From positions 7,690,001 to 7,754,000 of the forward strand of contig JAKCOZ010000008.1 of assembly GCA_022605955.1 (NCBI GenBank): 64,000 bases of DNA, given 5' to 3'. The first letter of the stretch is position 1, and each line of letters opens with the position of its first letter. Made by a program: the position numbers and the translations under genes. Source of the stretch: Rallus limicola (taxonomy: Eukaryota > Chordata > Aves > Gruiformes > Rallidae). The notes under the pieces were generated by a model, which was given only the letters and a program-made list of their open reading frames with translations, made no database searches and had not been told where the DNA came from. Of the stretch, positions 19,663 through 32,519 are shown in pieces.

Positions 19663-21783
19663 AGAGTCTATATTCTTTCCCCCAGCTTACACAGTATTGA
19701 AATACAGACCCAAATTTTAGTGCTAAAAGGGCTAAAGTTTTATTTTCTGTATTGAATGTATGTTTCAAGGCACCAGTTTGTCACAATGGACAGATGCAAA
19801 TAGCTTGAGGTATGTCCTAAGTCAGTGTAACTATTGCCAGAGGTCCCTGAAAAGGGAATCCAAAGCAGAATGAGCAGCACCCGGTGTTGGGTCTCTGCAG
19901 TGGGATGCTGAGGTAGGTCCAGAAACTGATCAAAAAATTTTGTTCAGGATACAAAATGTATCCCCTGAAGCTTGTTCTTCTGCTTGCTCTCTCTTTTTAC
20001 TCTTAGAGTGAGCTGAGGGTGGAGGGTAAAGTCACCATACTGGGCCAGGGTATTATCCTCGAGGTTCCAACCCAGCGAGGAGTGCCTTAGCCTATACAGT
20101 CCTGATTCTGATGCACAACAGGATCTCACACCTCAGCAGTGGGTGTTATGGCTGTGTCCAGTAGCCCAGGTCTCCTGAGCATGACCATCAGTGAGTGGGA
20201 GAGCCTGGGGCCACCAGGACATGGGGTAGCCCCAGACAGGGCAAGCAGTCTGCCTTCCTGTGGTAGTCAAGAGGTGTCCAGGTAAGCAGTCTGCTTCCAG
20301 TGCCACTGGAGAGGTGTCCAGGCAGGAGGTAAAGTGAAACTATCTGGCCCAAGAGCTGTCTCCTCTTTACATGCTTAACTGCATCTCTCCTCTGTGCTAG
20401 GACGGGGCTGTCTGCTTGGCCACAGTAACCTGCAGCGATGGGTGGAAAAGCATGAGCTAAAGCAGTTGTGACAAGGGGGTGGTCTGATCTGTAAGGTGCT
20501 ACCCAAACCCCCGTGTGTCACACATGCTGCTCAGGGCACTGGTTGCTGAGGATGGCTGTGCTCCTGTTCCCAGAAGCTGCTGTTCTGGAGCAACTTGCCA
20601 GCAGCTCGCTGCCTTTTTGCCCCATTCCAGAAGCTCTTTCAGCCCAGCTTGGTTGAACCCAGCCTGAGCTGAGCGCAGCTTCTTCAACCTGGTTTTTCAA
20701 CACACTGCCAGAAAAAAAAAAAACAAACAACCAAACACAGAAGAACAGTGACAGGAGACAGCGAGTCTCTTCCTCCTTCCTTGTGAAAATTTTCTACATG
20801 CTTGCTTTTGGGGAAGACACAAATAAAATCCTTTTGTCCCTCATACAGGTCTTGGGCATGTCCCAAAGTCACAGCCTGCAAGATACTTAAGCTTTACTTG
20901 TTTCCAAGATCAGGTCAAATTCTGCCTGGAATGACACCTTGAAATAGGGATCTAGTAAGAATGAGGATTTAAATGCTGCTCTGCCAAGGTTTAAAAATGT
21001 GGTCAGGAACAATTACATTCAGCAGGCAAAGGTGTTTGCAGAAATAGCCACCTTCAAGATCAGATGAACCTCGGTGGTGGACTCAGTTGCTTGTGTCCTG
21101 CTTTACCTTGAAGTGAAATACTTCAACAGGTAACCATTCCCTAAGCCCTGCTGACATTCAAAATTCACTCCTGAACCTTCTCTGGGCTTCTGCAGGACAA
21201 AAGCTGGAAGAGATGCTTCAGTGTTAAACTTCTCACGGTTTAAAATGCACCAGATGAGACTCTGTCCATGTTTTACATCAGTCTCTGGTAATTTCCATTA
21301 TTTATGAAAGCATTTCCCTGAAAACTTTCTCTCCAGGGATAGGATGTGAAATGCCCATTTAAACAATAGGGAAAAGGGACTTTCTAAACAAAATAATGAA
21401 ACTGGCAATATCCCAAGAATTCTAAATTAATGCAGCCAAGCCAAAAGCACATCTGAAGTGCTTTAAAGGTCATTTTCTGTGGTGGTACCATATAGGTAAC
21501 AGATTTTTCAGGGGAAAAAGAAATAATTCTTATTTTTCCTTTTAAAGTACTGAGCTCTTTTTACTGTAAAACGCTGTTCTCATATACAATTTTCAAAAAT
21601 AATAATTTGGTCATTTTCCCACAATTTGTCTATTCTTCAATAAATGTAGTTATTTTATCTTGAAAAAGACAGAAAATGTATCCAGCTTCTTTTGTTATGA
21701 GTCAGTGAAGGTAAACTCATTTTTCCATCTGAAAAAGGTGCATGTTTCTAGTAGACTTTGTAAATCCAGACTTCTTTAGAAGA
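19663..21783. other. Intergenic, no gene recognised
   Basis: Contains a short imperfect tandem duplication near 20242-20325 (units carrying agcagtctgc and gaggtgtccagg). Otherwise no repeat family, RNA gene or coding region was seen. Confidence 0.45.
20242..20325. repeat. Imperfect two-copy tandem repeat, about 42 bp unit
   Basis: Two adjacent units both start with agcagtctgc and end with gaggtgtccagg; the middles differ. It is a local duplication with no coding meaning seen. Confidence 0.55.
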
Positions 21784-21840
21784 AGGTTGGACTCGATGAT
21801 CTAAAGGTCTCTTCCAACCCAGGTGATTCTATGATTCTAA
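21784..21840 (+). mobile_element. CR1 3' terminal remnant
   Basis: Only the last about 57 bp of a CR1 tail remain: ggttggactcgatgatctaa, then cttccaaccc and two ATTCTATG-type octamers. A very short 5'-truncated insertion like this is common for CR1. Confidence 0.9.
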
Positions 21841-22329
21841 GTTATCTCCAGCCAAGCAACAGCAGAAACAAACTCATAAACTGTTGGTAACTGTTCTGTT
21901 AACACAACTGTTACGATTGTCCTCCCTTGGGTGACTTCAGTGAAAGGGAAATCTGAAAGTGCCACTTCATTTCTGTAATTAATAACATGTCAAATTTAAT
22001 TCTGGTTTGTAGTTGTGGGGTTTTATTATAATTTATTTGGGGAGGCTAAATTGAGTACAAAATATTAAAGCAATTTTGAGTTTGCAGCAAAAGTACTCCC
22101 CCCCCCCCAACTCATCCTTTTCCTCAATGAACCAGCTTGGCATAAACTCTCTATCTGCTGAAGGATCCAAGTGTGGCAGGGTTCTGGTTTCAAAAGTAAC
22201 CACTTCAAGTTCCTCACTCTACAAAACTTTTTATGCACATGTTTACTCACGTGAACAGGCTTTCACAGAGAAATCGCCTTGTTCAGCAAGATACACCTCA
22301 CTTTTTGCTTTTCTTTTTAACTGCTGCAG

Positions 22330-22900
22330 TCATTAGGATGACTCACGCGTTCCAGGGGCAAACCTATCCTTAATAATTTTGCTAATTGGGGGGCAAATTG
22401 CCTAACGCTTTGCAGGACTGAACCTATGGTACAAAAAGCATATGTCATGTGAGGTTTTTGCCAGATAAGAGTCGGTGTATTTTGTCTGGCCCGAGCCTGC
22501 GTTTGCCAAGCACGGTTACGTGCAAGCAGCGTTTGTTCAGTTCATGCAGCAAACGAGACAACAAGACCTGCTCGTGCTTTTTGAGCCAAAAACACACATT
22601 GTTAAATTTGAAACCGGGAGGAGGAGAAGTGTAGCAGCAAACGCATCTGATGCAACGTGGAAACGCTGTTTAACCTGTAGAATAAATAGCCCAGGGTGTT
22701 CATAAAACTATTCTGTCGTGTGATGAACCTATACCCAAAAGGGATGTGGCAGCATCAAGTCTGCTAGCTTGGATAACGACTTCAGAAAGCAAAAATGTGG
22801 CAGACCAGAAACCCGCAAGTTTTAACAAGAGACCTTGCAAAAAAAAAGACTCGCCGCATTGCAAAAGCGGGAAATCCCGGTTCGGTGCTTGACAGAGAAA
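22330..22900. promoter_or_regulatory. CpG-dense patch upstream of TMEM37, possible distal element
   Basis: CpG dinucleotides are frequent here (for example cacggttacgtgcaagcagcg, aaaccggg, gcgggaaatcccgg) although flanking DNA is AT-rich and CpG-poor. Two overlapping frames of about 60-76 codons cross it but show no known domain. Retained CpGs suggest an unmethylated or selected element. The call is compositional only. Confidence 0.3.
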
Positions 22901-23579
22901 CTGTGAAACAAAAGACTCTGCAGGAAGAGAGAAAGAAAAAGGTCAGGATTTATCATTAATATGTGAAGAATGGAAACCGCAGTAAACATTGTTCAGAACG
23001 CTCACTAAAAAGTGTTATACCCCACCCCACCCCCCCCCAGGCAAACCGCAGATAGATACATATATTGTCTCCTGAAAGTGGGTAGAGATTAAAACAATGA
23101 CGCAGTCTGCACAGACAACTGATTTGTTCAGAAATAACAACTGGAAGAAGGGGAAAGTTACAGTAACTTCTACCCCTCGGTGCTGGAGAAGGAGACCCTT
23201 CCAACTCCTTTCAGCTAGAAAGGGAACGGTTGGATTCTGACCCTGGCTGGGTCTGTCCGCTGGAGCCTGCGGAGTCACGGCAGAGCTCTCGCTGGAATCG
23301 AAATCAGAATTTGGCAGCAAAGCAAGGGTTTGTGATGAAACCACAAAAACCAACTTCCTTGGGCTTTTATTTAAAGCTGTTTCTGACCACCCCCTCAAAT
23401 TAAAAAAAAAAACAAAACCTAAAACATAAAATAAAGCAGTACTTCGTTAGAGGATGGAAGTAGTGACTGAGAAAAAGAGCGAGAGCATAAAACTTTAAGA
23501 GCGAAAACGTTTTTGCTGGCGGTACAGGTGGAGATACGTAGGGCTAAGTATGCTGTATGTGATAAGGCGCTCTGTACGC

Positions 23580-24228
23580 GGCCCAGGGTGAGAGGTGGTG
23601 GTCGGAGCGGTTCTTGAGATACCGGGAGCGGGTACCGCGGGTATCTGCCGGGAGGGGAAAGGCAGGGCAAGGCTGGGCTGTTGGTGTGCTCTGCCGTCGG
23701 GCATCGCTGTGCACAGAGCTGCAGCCCCAGGAGCAGAGCGGAGGGGCTCCTCAGCGCGGCTCTGGCGAGGGGCAAGACCCGCCTCCCAAAGGGCTGCGGG
23801 ACCCGCGGGTGGGTGTCGAGCTCGTTCCAGGTCTCACGGAGGCCTGGCGCTGGGGCTGCGAACGCTGCTTCGAGAAACTGAACCTCGAAGCTGCCTGGCA
23901 GCCGGCGGTACGCGGACACACGGAGGGGCGACGGGGTTGTGGCACGGCAGGAGCAGCCGCTGCCAACCGGGACGGCGGGGCTCTAGCGCGGACGAGCCAG
24001 TGCCCCGGGCCGGGGGAGCGCTGCCGTTCCCCGCTGTGCCGGGCCGGAGAGCGGCTCGGCTCGGCTCCGCCCCGCCCGTCGGGGCCGCGCTGCTGACTCA
24101 GCCACGGGGGGGCCCGGAGGGTGTCCCGGCCCCGCGGGCGTGGCGGGCGGGCGGGCTGCCCGCCACCCTCCGGGGATATAAAAAGCCGCGTCCGGAGCCC
24201 GTCCTCGTCTCTCGGAGCAGCTGGCACC
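23580..24228 (+). promoter_or_regulatory. TMEM37: TMEM37 promoter: CpG island with MARE/AP-1 site and TATA box
   Basis: GC-rich, CpG-dense sequence precedes the TMEM37 start. A TATA box, tataaaaag, lies at 24177-24185, about 45 bp before the start codon. At 24091-24103 the sequence tgctgactcagcc matches the Maf recognition element (TGCTGACTCAGCA) at 12 of 13 positions and contains a perfect AP-1 core TGACTCA. A CpG island together with a canonical TATA box suggests a focused, inducible start around 24205-24215. Confidence 0.75.
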
Positions 24229-25692
24229 ATGACCGCCATCGCGGTGCAGGTACGTCGCCGGCGGGGCCGGGGACATGGGGGAGGCTCCGGGCACCGGGGC
24301 CGCGCGTCGCCTCGCCTCGCCGTGGGGCTGTTGCTTCGGCTTCTCCCGGTGCGACCGGGCTCGCCCCGACCCTTCCCGGAGCCGCCGCACGTAGCCGGCT
24401 GGGTCCCTTCTTCATCGGACCGGCGACAGCTCCCCCGGTTCTCCCCGTGGGTCCCCCTCCCCTCTGGCCGTACCTGGCTCTCCGAGCACCTCCGCCTGCC
24501 GGGTAAGGCTGGAGAGGGCTGCGGGGTGCTTGGCTTCTCCTAAATTAAATATCGGGGTTTAAAAATATATATGGAAGGTTTCAGGGATGAGGGGGCGTGC
24601 AGCCGGACTCCCCTTCCTCCTCCCCTCCACCCCCAGCCGTGCCGCTGGTGAGGACCCGGGTCCAGACCGGTACTGCCGGCAAGAGGAGGACGGGCGGCAA
24701 GGAGGGCAGTGCTAGCAGCTGGGTGCCCCCTCCTCCGTCCCGTTGCTGTTCCTGCCCCCTCCCTCGTCCCAGCCGTCGGTTTCCACCATCCCAGGGCCGG
24801 TGGTTTCCTCCAGCCCTGCCGGAGCCAGGAGGCTGTGCCTTGGGGGCCGTGGGGCGGGGGACTTGCTCAGCCCAGAGTATCCATGATCCCAAACCCAGGC
24901 CTTGGCATGGGAGCACTGTTTGTGCAGCCGGGGAACCGGGAGAGCTTCACCCGCCCTTCCTTTCTCTTGGGTACAGCCTGTAACTGCGTTGCCTTTCCCT
25001 GTGAGAAGGGGTTTGATTTGCACAAGCAAATAACTTAAAATGTGCAACTGCTGCAGCTTTGTTCCTCTGGTTTTCTTGTTAACCCGGATTTTTCTCCTTC
25101 CCCCCAACACTCATTTAAGGCGCAGAGGCTGCTGGAGCATCGGAGACCACAGAAATCCTTCTTTGAGACATTCATCAGGAGTCTGATCATCTTATGCGTG
25201 GCGATAGCGGTGGTCTTGTCGTCCATCTCGGTCTGCGATGGCCGCTGGCTCTTTGCAAGGGGGCAGCTCTTCGGACTGTGGCATTTCTGCACCGTTAGCA
25301 ATGGCAGCGTCCTAAATTGTGTCACTGACCTCAGCCTGGCCAAGGTAGAGGGCCTGAGTGTGGGGGCGATTCCCATCAGAAGCATGGTGTCCTTTGCCGT
25401 GGTGGTTGCCATATTTGGCCTGGAGTTGCTGATGGTGTCCCAAGTCTGCGAGGATGCCAACGCAAGGCGGAAGTGGTCACTGGGCTCGGTTCTCATCCTC
25501 GTCTCGTTTTTGCTGTCAGCTTCTGGTGTTCTGAGCTTCTCCATCCTTGTGAAGGATCACCTCACCTTCACGGGCTTCACGCTGACGTACTGGTGTGAGT
25601 TCATCGCTGCCTTCCTCTTCTTCCTTAACGGGATCAGTGGACTTCACATCAACAGCCTCACGCACCCCAGGAACAGGGTAGGCAAAATCTAG
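24229..25692 (+). CDS. TMEM37: TMEM37, voltage-dependent calcium channel gamma-like protein, complete
   Basis: TMEM37 is a four-pass membrane protein of the claudin/PMP22/calcium-channel gamma superfamily, thought to modulate voltage-gated calcium channels. Exons are 24229-24249 (seven codons, MTAIAVQ) and 25120-25692, giving 197 residues; mammalian forms have about 190. Membrane segments fall near residues 26-45, 97-117, 128-150 and 160-184. The first extracellular loop has the claudin-family GLW...C...C signature (G59-L60-W61, C64, C74) and an N-glycosylation site at N68. The start has a good context (caccATGa) after the TATA box. The C-terminus (HPRNRVGKI) is longer than the mammalian ending after the conserved SGLHINS-THP segment. 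A CpG-rich 870 bp intron separates the exons. TMEM37 and SCTR are convergent. Confidence 0.97.
24250..25119. other. TMEM37 intron, CpG-rich
   Basis: The first 300-600 bp continue the promoter CpG island; the rest is GC-rich. Long frames on both strands, such as 23595-24506, are compositional artefacts of CpG-rich DNA. Donor gtacgt follows 24249 and the acceptor is tcatttaag before 25120. Confidence 0.6.
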
Positions 25693-28290
25693 GTGCAAAG
25701 GGTGTACCTTTGCCTGTGTGTAATCAGCTTTGCCAATTAGACTGCAAAACAAGGGAGTCTAATGAAGTTTGAAAAGGACACCGTGTCTTAAACTGTGCGC
25801 AAGGAGGGGAAGCATGAGTCAGTCTGGGTACACGTGGAACCCACCCACTGGTCAGCGTGGAGGGCTGCACGACACGAGCAAATGGAGACTGACACTGGCT
25901 GCCACTGAAGCATGGCTTTTTTGGAGGAGTGGTTGAAGGAAGAGGGTGTCCCACTAAGCATCCTGAGGGGTGGCAGACTGTGATCTGCTCTTGTGGGCTC
26001 AGTTTTGAGGCTTACCCAAAGCCTGTACTGCTGTGGGTTTGGTGCTGCTGGGCTTTCCCCTGTGTTCTGGAGCTCGCAGGGAGTGTAACACAACTTTCAG
26101 TGTATCTCATGGCTTTGTTCTGTCTCTGGGACAGATGATTTGTCTGGCCATGCTCACTGGTGTGCAGGGTTGAAAATCTTCGCTGGATCTCACTCCTCCA
26201 TTTCTCTTTCAAAAGAGGAGGCACACAGGTCTTGGCCTGGCCACCAGTTTCCTGCTGTCAGGTTTTTTGTATCTGTCCTTCCCTATGATTTTTTCTGGGG
26301 ACACTGACAGGGAGATGTAGCTGCCTGTAGGACACATGACGAAAAGTTACCTGAACTGGCTCCCCCCACAGACCTCATGAAGATTGCTGTAATGGGGTAC
26401 TGTTCTTCCTGGCTTTTTGGTCCCTCTGGGGCAAGAGGAACAAGCTCTGCAGGGGCTTTAGGTGGGCACTGGGGCTGGGCACACCATGCTGACACCTTCT
26501 GGGGTTGGTTTTGATTGTCAGATTTGGTCCCTGGAGCAATGGGAAATCTGCTCTTGTTGTAGCTGAGAGTCTCCTGTAGTGTTTCTTCTGGGAGGAGAAA
26601 GCTCTAGATCCTCCTGGCCATACCAAGTCCCTTTCTTCCCCTAATAAACAGAAGGCCTTGGAGGAGAAGCAGCTGAAGATTACCTAAGGAGGGGCTCACA
26701 GGGGCAGCTCTATTCCATCACAGCCAAGTATTAAGGCTGGTCTTCTTGCTGCCAACATCTGAGTCAACCACAACGGCTTCAACTTCAAAGTTCCTTGTGG
26801 TTTCTCATGTAAAAGGAGAGGCGACCTCAGAGGCTGGGTTGCCCTGCACGTGTCCTCCACACCCAACATACTTTCATCTGTGGTTATTGGAGTTCTGTAT
26901 CTTCAGAATATTTCAGGGTCTCTGGTTTAATGTTCTGTATCTTCTGGTAAGATTGCTTGTTTTTTTTTTGTAGAAACATATGTCCTAAAACGTTTCATCT
27001 CTGTAGCTTGTCTGATAGCTGTTGAGCAAGGCTTTCCTTACCCATGTAGCAATTTTGACACAATTTTTCACCTGAAACAGAACTGAATGGCCAAGAAGGC
27101 TGTGTAGGTGAGCCATGACTAAACAGCTTTGTCTTTAAAAGCCAAGAGTCCTAAGTCTGCCTGAGCATACATCCATGCTTGCCGAGCATGCTCCTGTGGA
27201 CACACCTGCCTTCATGACGACAGTCTCTGTTCCTTCTCAGATGTCCATAACTTTTTAAGACAACGCTCCCAAAGCTGTTTTGCAATGTTTCAGGCCAGGC
27301 TTGGTGTGGACCATGATGGCTGTGCTTTTCTATGGGAATCTGCCAGTGAGATGATGATCTGGTGAGATAATGTACAAAGTTGTGCTACCCAACCAACTCC
27401 TGAAGCTCTTGAGATATTTGAGGCTCAGCCAGCATGTCTTGACGCACTGTCAAAGATGAGGACTTGTGCCTTTCACCTGCCTCTGGAAGACTGCACTGTG
27501 ATCATGTCTCTCTGTGAAGGTGCTTTTGATTTGCTGAATTGTGCTGTTGAAGACACGTCAGTGGGCTGAACTTGCAGGTGCTTGTGTGAACAGTGCTGTT
27601 GGCTTTTGCAGAGCCACATACCCCACAGAGGTTCTGCAAGGTCTGGTCCCAAACTGTTGAGCTTTGGTGTTTCCTGGTGGTCAAGTGCCTTAACTAACCA
27701 GTTCATCTGTTTGGTGCCTAGGGGTGCCCATGGCTGGCAGGACAGTTCTGCCTGCAAAAGGTCAAGGGTGTCCATGGCTTGTCTAGAAACATGGATGTAA
27801 CTTCAGAGTGCCTTCTTGGTGACATCGAAAACTGGAAATCAATTCTGCATGTAGCCTCCGTGGTAGTGGGGGGCTGTGCCCAGTCCTTTCCCTAGGGAAA
27901 GGCAGCCGTAGCTGGGTGGGAGTCCCAGACTGGTGCCATCCACTTGGGTTAGAGGGAGGTGATGGACAATTGGTCATTGAGTTCACCAAAGACTTGGTGT
28001 GATTGTGAACGATTTTAGGATGCTCTCTACTAGCTGAAGAAGAGGCCTTTTGTTGGGGCTAGGGAACCCTCTAGGGAAAACAGAAACTTTTTCCAGCTGG
28101 CTTTGTATAGTACTGCTTGACTCGCTAATGCTGGGAGAAGATGCATTTTGATGGCTAAATGCTACAAAACAAGGTTGGCTGTCTCTGAGACAAACTTACA
28201 TGCAGTGATGAGAAACTGTTCTTTTTCTGGTCTGTGGAAGTGTCAAGCAATATTCCTGAAGTTTCTTAAATAAATTTCTTTGAAATAAGG
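25693..28290 (+). other. TMEM37 3' UTR and downstream region
   Basis: No coding region was recognised. AATAAA hexamers at about 26643-26648 and 28269-28274 are candidate polyadenylation signals for TMEM37. Which is used cannot be decided from sequence, so the 3' UTR length is uncertain. Confidence 0.4.
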
Positions 28291-31200
28291 TAACTACTCT
28301 AATTCTCTCTTTGTCTTTGGATATTAGGGTGCAGGTTTAAGGGATGAGCAGGATTTATCACCCAAACACCCATTCTGTGTGTTTACCCAGCTAGACCAAG
28401 GAAGAAAAGGCTGCTTGGTACTTTGCCAAGCTCCCATGAAGGGAGCTAAGGCTGCACAGCCGCTGCATGCTCCCCTCTCCTTTCCCCTGCAACAAGCCCA
28501 CCCCAACCCCAGCAGCCAGCATGCTTTCTTGTCTTGCAGAACAAGAGGGGCAGTCAGCTGAGCTGCTTCATGGGAATTAGAGATAACCTTGTAGGCTCTT
28601 AATGATTTCCTGCTGTTGCCTGTGCTCTGTTTACCAGCTAAAAAGCTCTTTCCTGTGTCCTTCACCTCCCTTTTCCCACACCCCGTGTCTGAAGCATCCT
28701 TGCTCTCTTTCCCAGCTTTGCTTATTTGACCTGCAGAAGTGGTATCTGAGTACAGATGTATTTATACAGTTGGTTTTGGCAGTCTGTGTCGTGTGTGTCC
28801 CCCCCCCCCCCCTTCCTGTTCTGTTCCCCCTGCTTTGTTCACTGTACTAAAAGGTTTAGTTAAAAGTCAGGAGAACAGCTTTCCAGCTTCAGCACTGAAT
28901 TAGTTTATGTAATCTGGAATAAGGTAATTAGCACCTGGTGTTCTTTCTGATGGGAGAGGTTATTGGCCTGTCCCTCAGACGGTTTAATATCTCTTGAAAG
29001 CAGGGTAATGAGCATCACCTCTTGTTAATGAGCTGTTTAGACTTGCTCAGTTACTAACTTTAATTAGAAGCTTGTGTGCAAGCCACTGCTCACAGGAAGT
29101 AACGGTACAAGGCGTGCTAGTTGGGGACCTATCCTGGACTGTTAGTGGCATTTTAAGTCCACAGTACCCTCCATCAGCTGTGCTTGGAGAGGGACATCTG
29201 GTTCAGGGTTTGAGCTTCACTTGCTTCTGAGAACCAGGGGAAGGTAACTGAAGGAAGATGATTGCCCTCTCTCATCTTCTCTTTCCCCCTGCTCTGATCC
29301 ATGCTGAGCAGGTAATGGCCCTTCTAAACCCACCACCTCAGCCTGCACATGTACAAAGGACCTTGCCTGCAGGTGATCTGTCCCACGGAGTGTCCTGGAA
29401 GGAGTGCTGGCTGGATTCCTGTCCCCTCTGCATTCACACCACCCCCTTCTGCAACAGTTCATTTCAGCTCTCTCCCATGCCCAGCCAGGCATTGCACAAC
29501 GCAGTTATGCACTGCACACCACCACTGCTTTTTGCTTCTGTGGGTTTTGCAGGGAACTTCCTTGTTGCTGCGTTTGGAGAAAAAAAAGTAAATCCATTAA
29601 TCACTTCCTCTTAAATTCAGCCTTGGTTCTCAGCTGATGTGGGGCTGCAGGAGCTGCTGCGTGCAGAGCTGCCACCAGCTTCCCAGGGACCTGGAGCGGG
29701 TAGCCAGGGGCTGTGGAAGAACAGTGAGGACTTGTTACTGAAAGATGGTACTCAAGTCCTACTTACTGATGACAAATGCCTGCTTTGCATTGAATACTGA
29801 GGAGCAAGTGTGGAGAAGGGAAAGTCAGTGAACTCTGAACATGGAGTGTGTGTGCTGTGCTGTCTCCAGCTTTCAGCGCTGCGTGCGGAGATTCACTTCC
29901 CTGTTCATCTGCTTATAAACTGTGTCCCTGGTTCCCGAGTTAAACAGCTCTTCAGTACAGTTAATCAAGTGAGATCCCTATCAGGGAAGGGTGCTTCTGC
30001 ATCCCCTGTGCAGAAGACAAGGTGAGAACCCATCCTACTATGGTGGTATTTGGCAGCAGCTTTCTACATCCATGTCACAGCGTCATAACTCCAGTGTCCG
30101 GGGACTTGGTTTTCCCAAAGTCCTGAGGACTCCTGATGGCTGAAGAAAAACAGAATCTGGCAATGCTTCCTTTTGTTTTTTATTTATTTAAGGCAAGTGA
30201 AACCCAAAATGGTCATGTAAAACAATAGCTTATCCTAGAATTCTTTTTAAAAATATGAAAACCAGCAGCATTTTTTTTGAGGGGTGCGTGCAGTTTGCCC
30301 CTGTTTCACCAGGACTCCTGTACAAATAGGTATCACACTCCACCTGACCTTGAGCCATCAGTGCTGGTCTTAACTGTGCACTGCAGGGCTGAGCTCTGAA
30401 ACTGGCTTGTGGGAGAGTCAATAATTGCATCAGATCTTATTAATTACATGTTATTGTATCTCTGAATCTGTATTTCTTCATTTATGCCAGAGAAAGGCAC
30501 TTGTATTTAAAACAAACAGCTGCTTGGATTTGACTGATAAATGTCTTGGACAGGGAACATACAGGTTGTTTCATTCTTCTTGGTCTTTATCTGTAGGTGA
30601 GAGGGAGAAAATTAGGCTAATGGCTAATGGTTGTGTCTTTTGGGGAGTAAAACTTGCTAAATGCGTTGGGACAGAGTGAATCTTCCAGAAGGCTGGAGCC
30701 CCTGCTTGGCTTGGGTAAGTCAGCGAGAAGTGAGATTTTCCACCCAAATGTGCATGGAGAGGCTTTCACTTACTTCTGCCTTGGTCATGGGACTAATCCA
30801 GCTTCTGCTCTTCCTTCCACTTGCTTTGGCTGCAATCTCGCAATTTCAGAAAATCTAACTTTATCATTAATTCCTGGAAATCCTTGCCAGTTCACTGCTT
30901 TGGATTTTAATTTACTGTTTTGTTTTGTTTTCACCCCCCTGGTTTTAAAGAGGTTCAACTCTCCCACTGCTGGGTTGCCTAGATCAGCAGTCAAAGCCCA
31001 AAGTGGCAGGGGAGGAACCTCAGGGCCCAGGTGTCATCAGGGTGCTGCTGCCTGCAGTGCTGCACCCCTGGCGGATACAGGCTGTGCTTGTCTGACTGTC
31101 TGCACTGTCAGGGAAGGAAAGGAAAGGATTGGATTTTCCCTGAATTTTGGGGTTTGAAACTGTGCTAATAGCACTGACAATCTGCTGCTGCACAGGTAAT

Positions 31201-32519
31201 TTAACTTTGAAAGCATCCTTTGAATTTCTCTACGTTTTTGCATACTGATGGAAGTCTACTGTGAGGGTTTCCTATGAATAAAAGCTGGTTAGAGCAGTTT
31301 TGGGAGCGGCTGGGGGCTGCCACTCACAGCAGCTGATATAACATTCACCTTTTGCTGATGTTCTGTAGGTGAGCAGGAGGAGGGAGAGCTGCGATAAACA
31401 CCCCAGGCTTTCTGTTCAGTCATATCTGCCCTTGAAGAAAACCAGGCAAGAATTGCCCCAACTGGGGAAATGCAGATACAATATCAAGCAGGAGGCGTGA
31501 TTGCATTTGTGGAATGAGCTCTTTTATCCCCTTCCAACTCAAACCAGGGAAATTTGCTTAGCAATTTTATCCTGGCAAACAGAAAGCTGTAAAAGATTTC
31601 AGCACGCTGAGCGATGATAGACCATGGAGAGATTTTTCTGCCAGCCACTACGTGTTGTTTTTCACAAGGTACCTTGTAATGTCCAGTTCAATTGAGTTTT
31701 AAATGTCCCAAGGGCTTTCACTGCTTCCCTTCAAAGACTAGCAGGATGTCTCAGCAGTGCAGACACAATAGGAAAACGCCATCTTACTGAAGTTTTCTTG
31801 GCCACCCTTGGAATATGGTGTATTAGCTTTTTTTGCCATTTCAAAAAAAACATACTGAAACCCAAATGGGACCACTCCATTTCTGACACCTCCGCTGTTA
31901 GAAGAGGCAAAGAGAGAAAACTCTGAACCTGCCACCAGCCCTGGAGCATACCTGATCGATGGGTATGCAGTTGGACAGGAAACATTAGCTCAGCCATGCT
32001 TTGTGTTGTCAGTGTCCACCATCTGCCACCACAAAAGAAAGAATTTGAGTCTTGGTGAATTTTAGGGATGAATTAATTTTGCAGTTTGAATCCACAAGGT
32101 GTGTTAAAGGATGACACAGAACCCTGGTCACACAAAACTGCGTGCCCTCCCAGCTTCAACAGCAGAAGAAATAGAGAACATTTAAAACTCACCAGCCTGG
32201 CTTAGCCTGGGACATGTTGGAGAGCCATGTGGAAACAAAAGGTCACATCTAAGGTAGAAATAGCAGCTGAAAAATATCGGTGTGGAAAGAAACACAAATG
32301 ACTGTGGCCAGAAACCCAAGGAAGAGCAAAAACTTTTGGCCATTTTGCCTTGCAAAATAACTCTGGTGCTACACAGGATATAGATGAACAGATGTGCTTG
32401 AAGAACCATTGATCTACAGCCAAGTCCCACTTCTGGATATATACACAAGACTCCCAGCACGGTCCATGGGACTTAACCATGTGTATCTGAGCACGGAGAT
32501 ATCCTCCAGGCATGGAGTG
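28291..32519. other. Region between convergent TMEM37 and SCTR
   Basis: Probably includes the SCTR 3' UTR: minus-strand AATAAA hexamers occur within 30178-30190 and an ATTAAA near 30906. There is a 14-base C run near 28799-28812. No gene or transposon was recognised. Confidence 0.4.

Noticed and set aside
23595..24506. 303-codon plus-strand open frame over the TMEM37 promoter and first exon
   Set aside because: It crosses the TATA box, the real start codon and the first splice donor in another frame. It is a low-complexity Gly/Ala/Arg/Pro product of CpG-rich DNA.
28799..28812. Long C runs (also about 22100, 23028 and 54421) as assembly joins or G-quadruplex elements
   Set aside because: Simple homopolymers without flanking G-run pattern; nothing beyond sequencing-error risk can be claimed.
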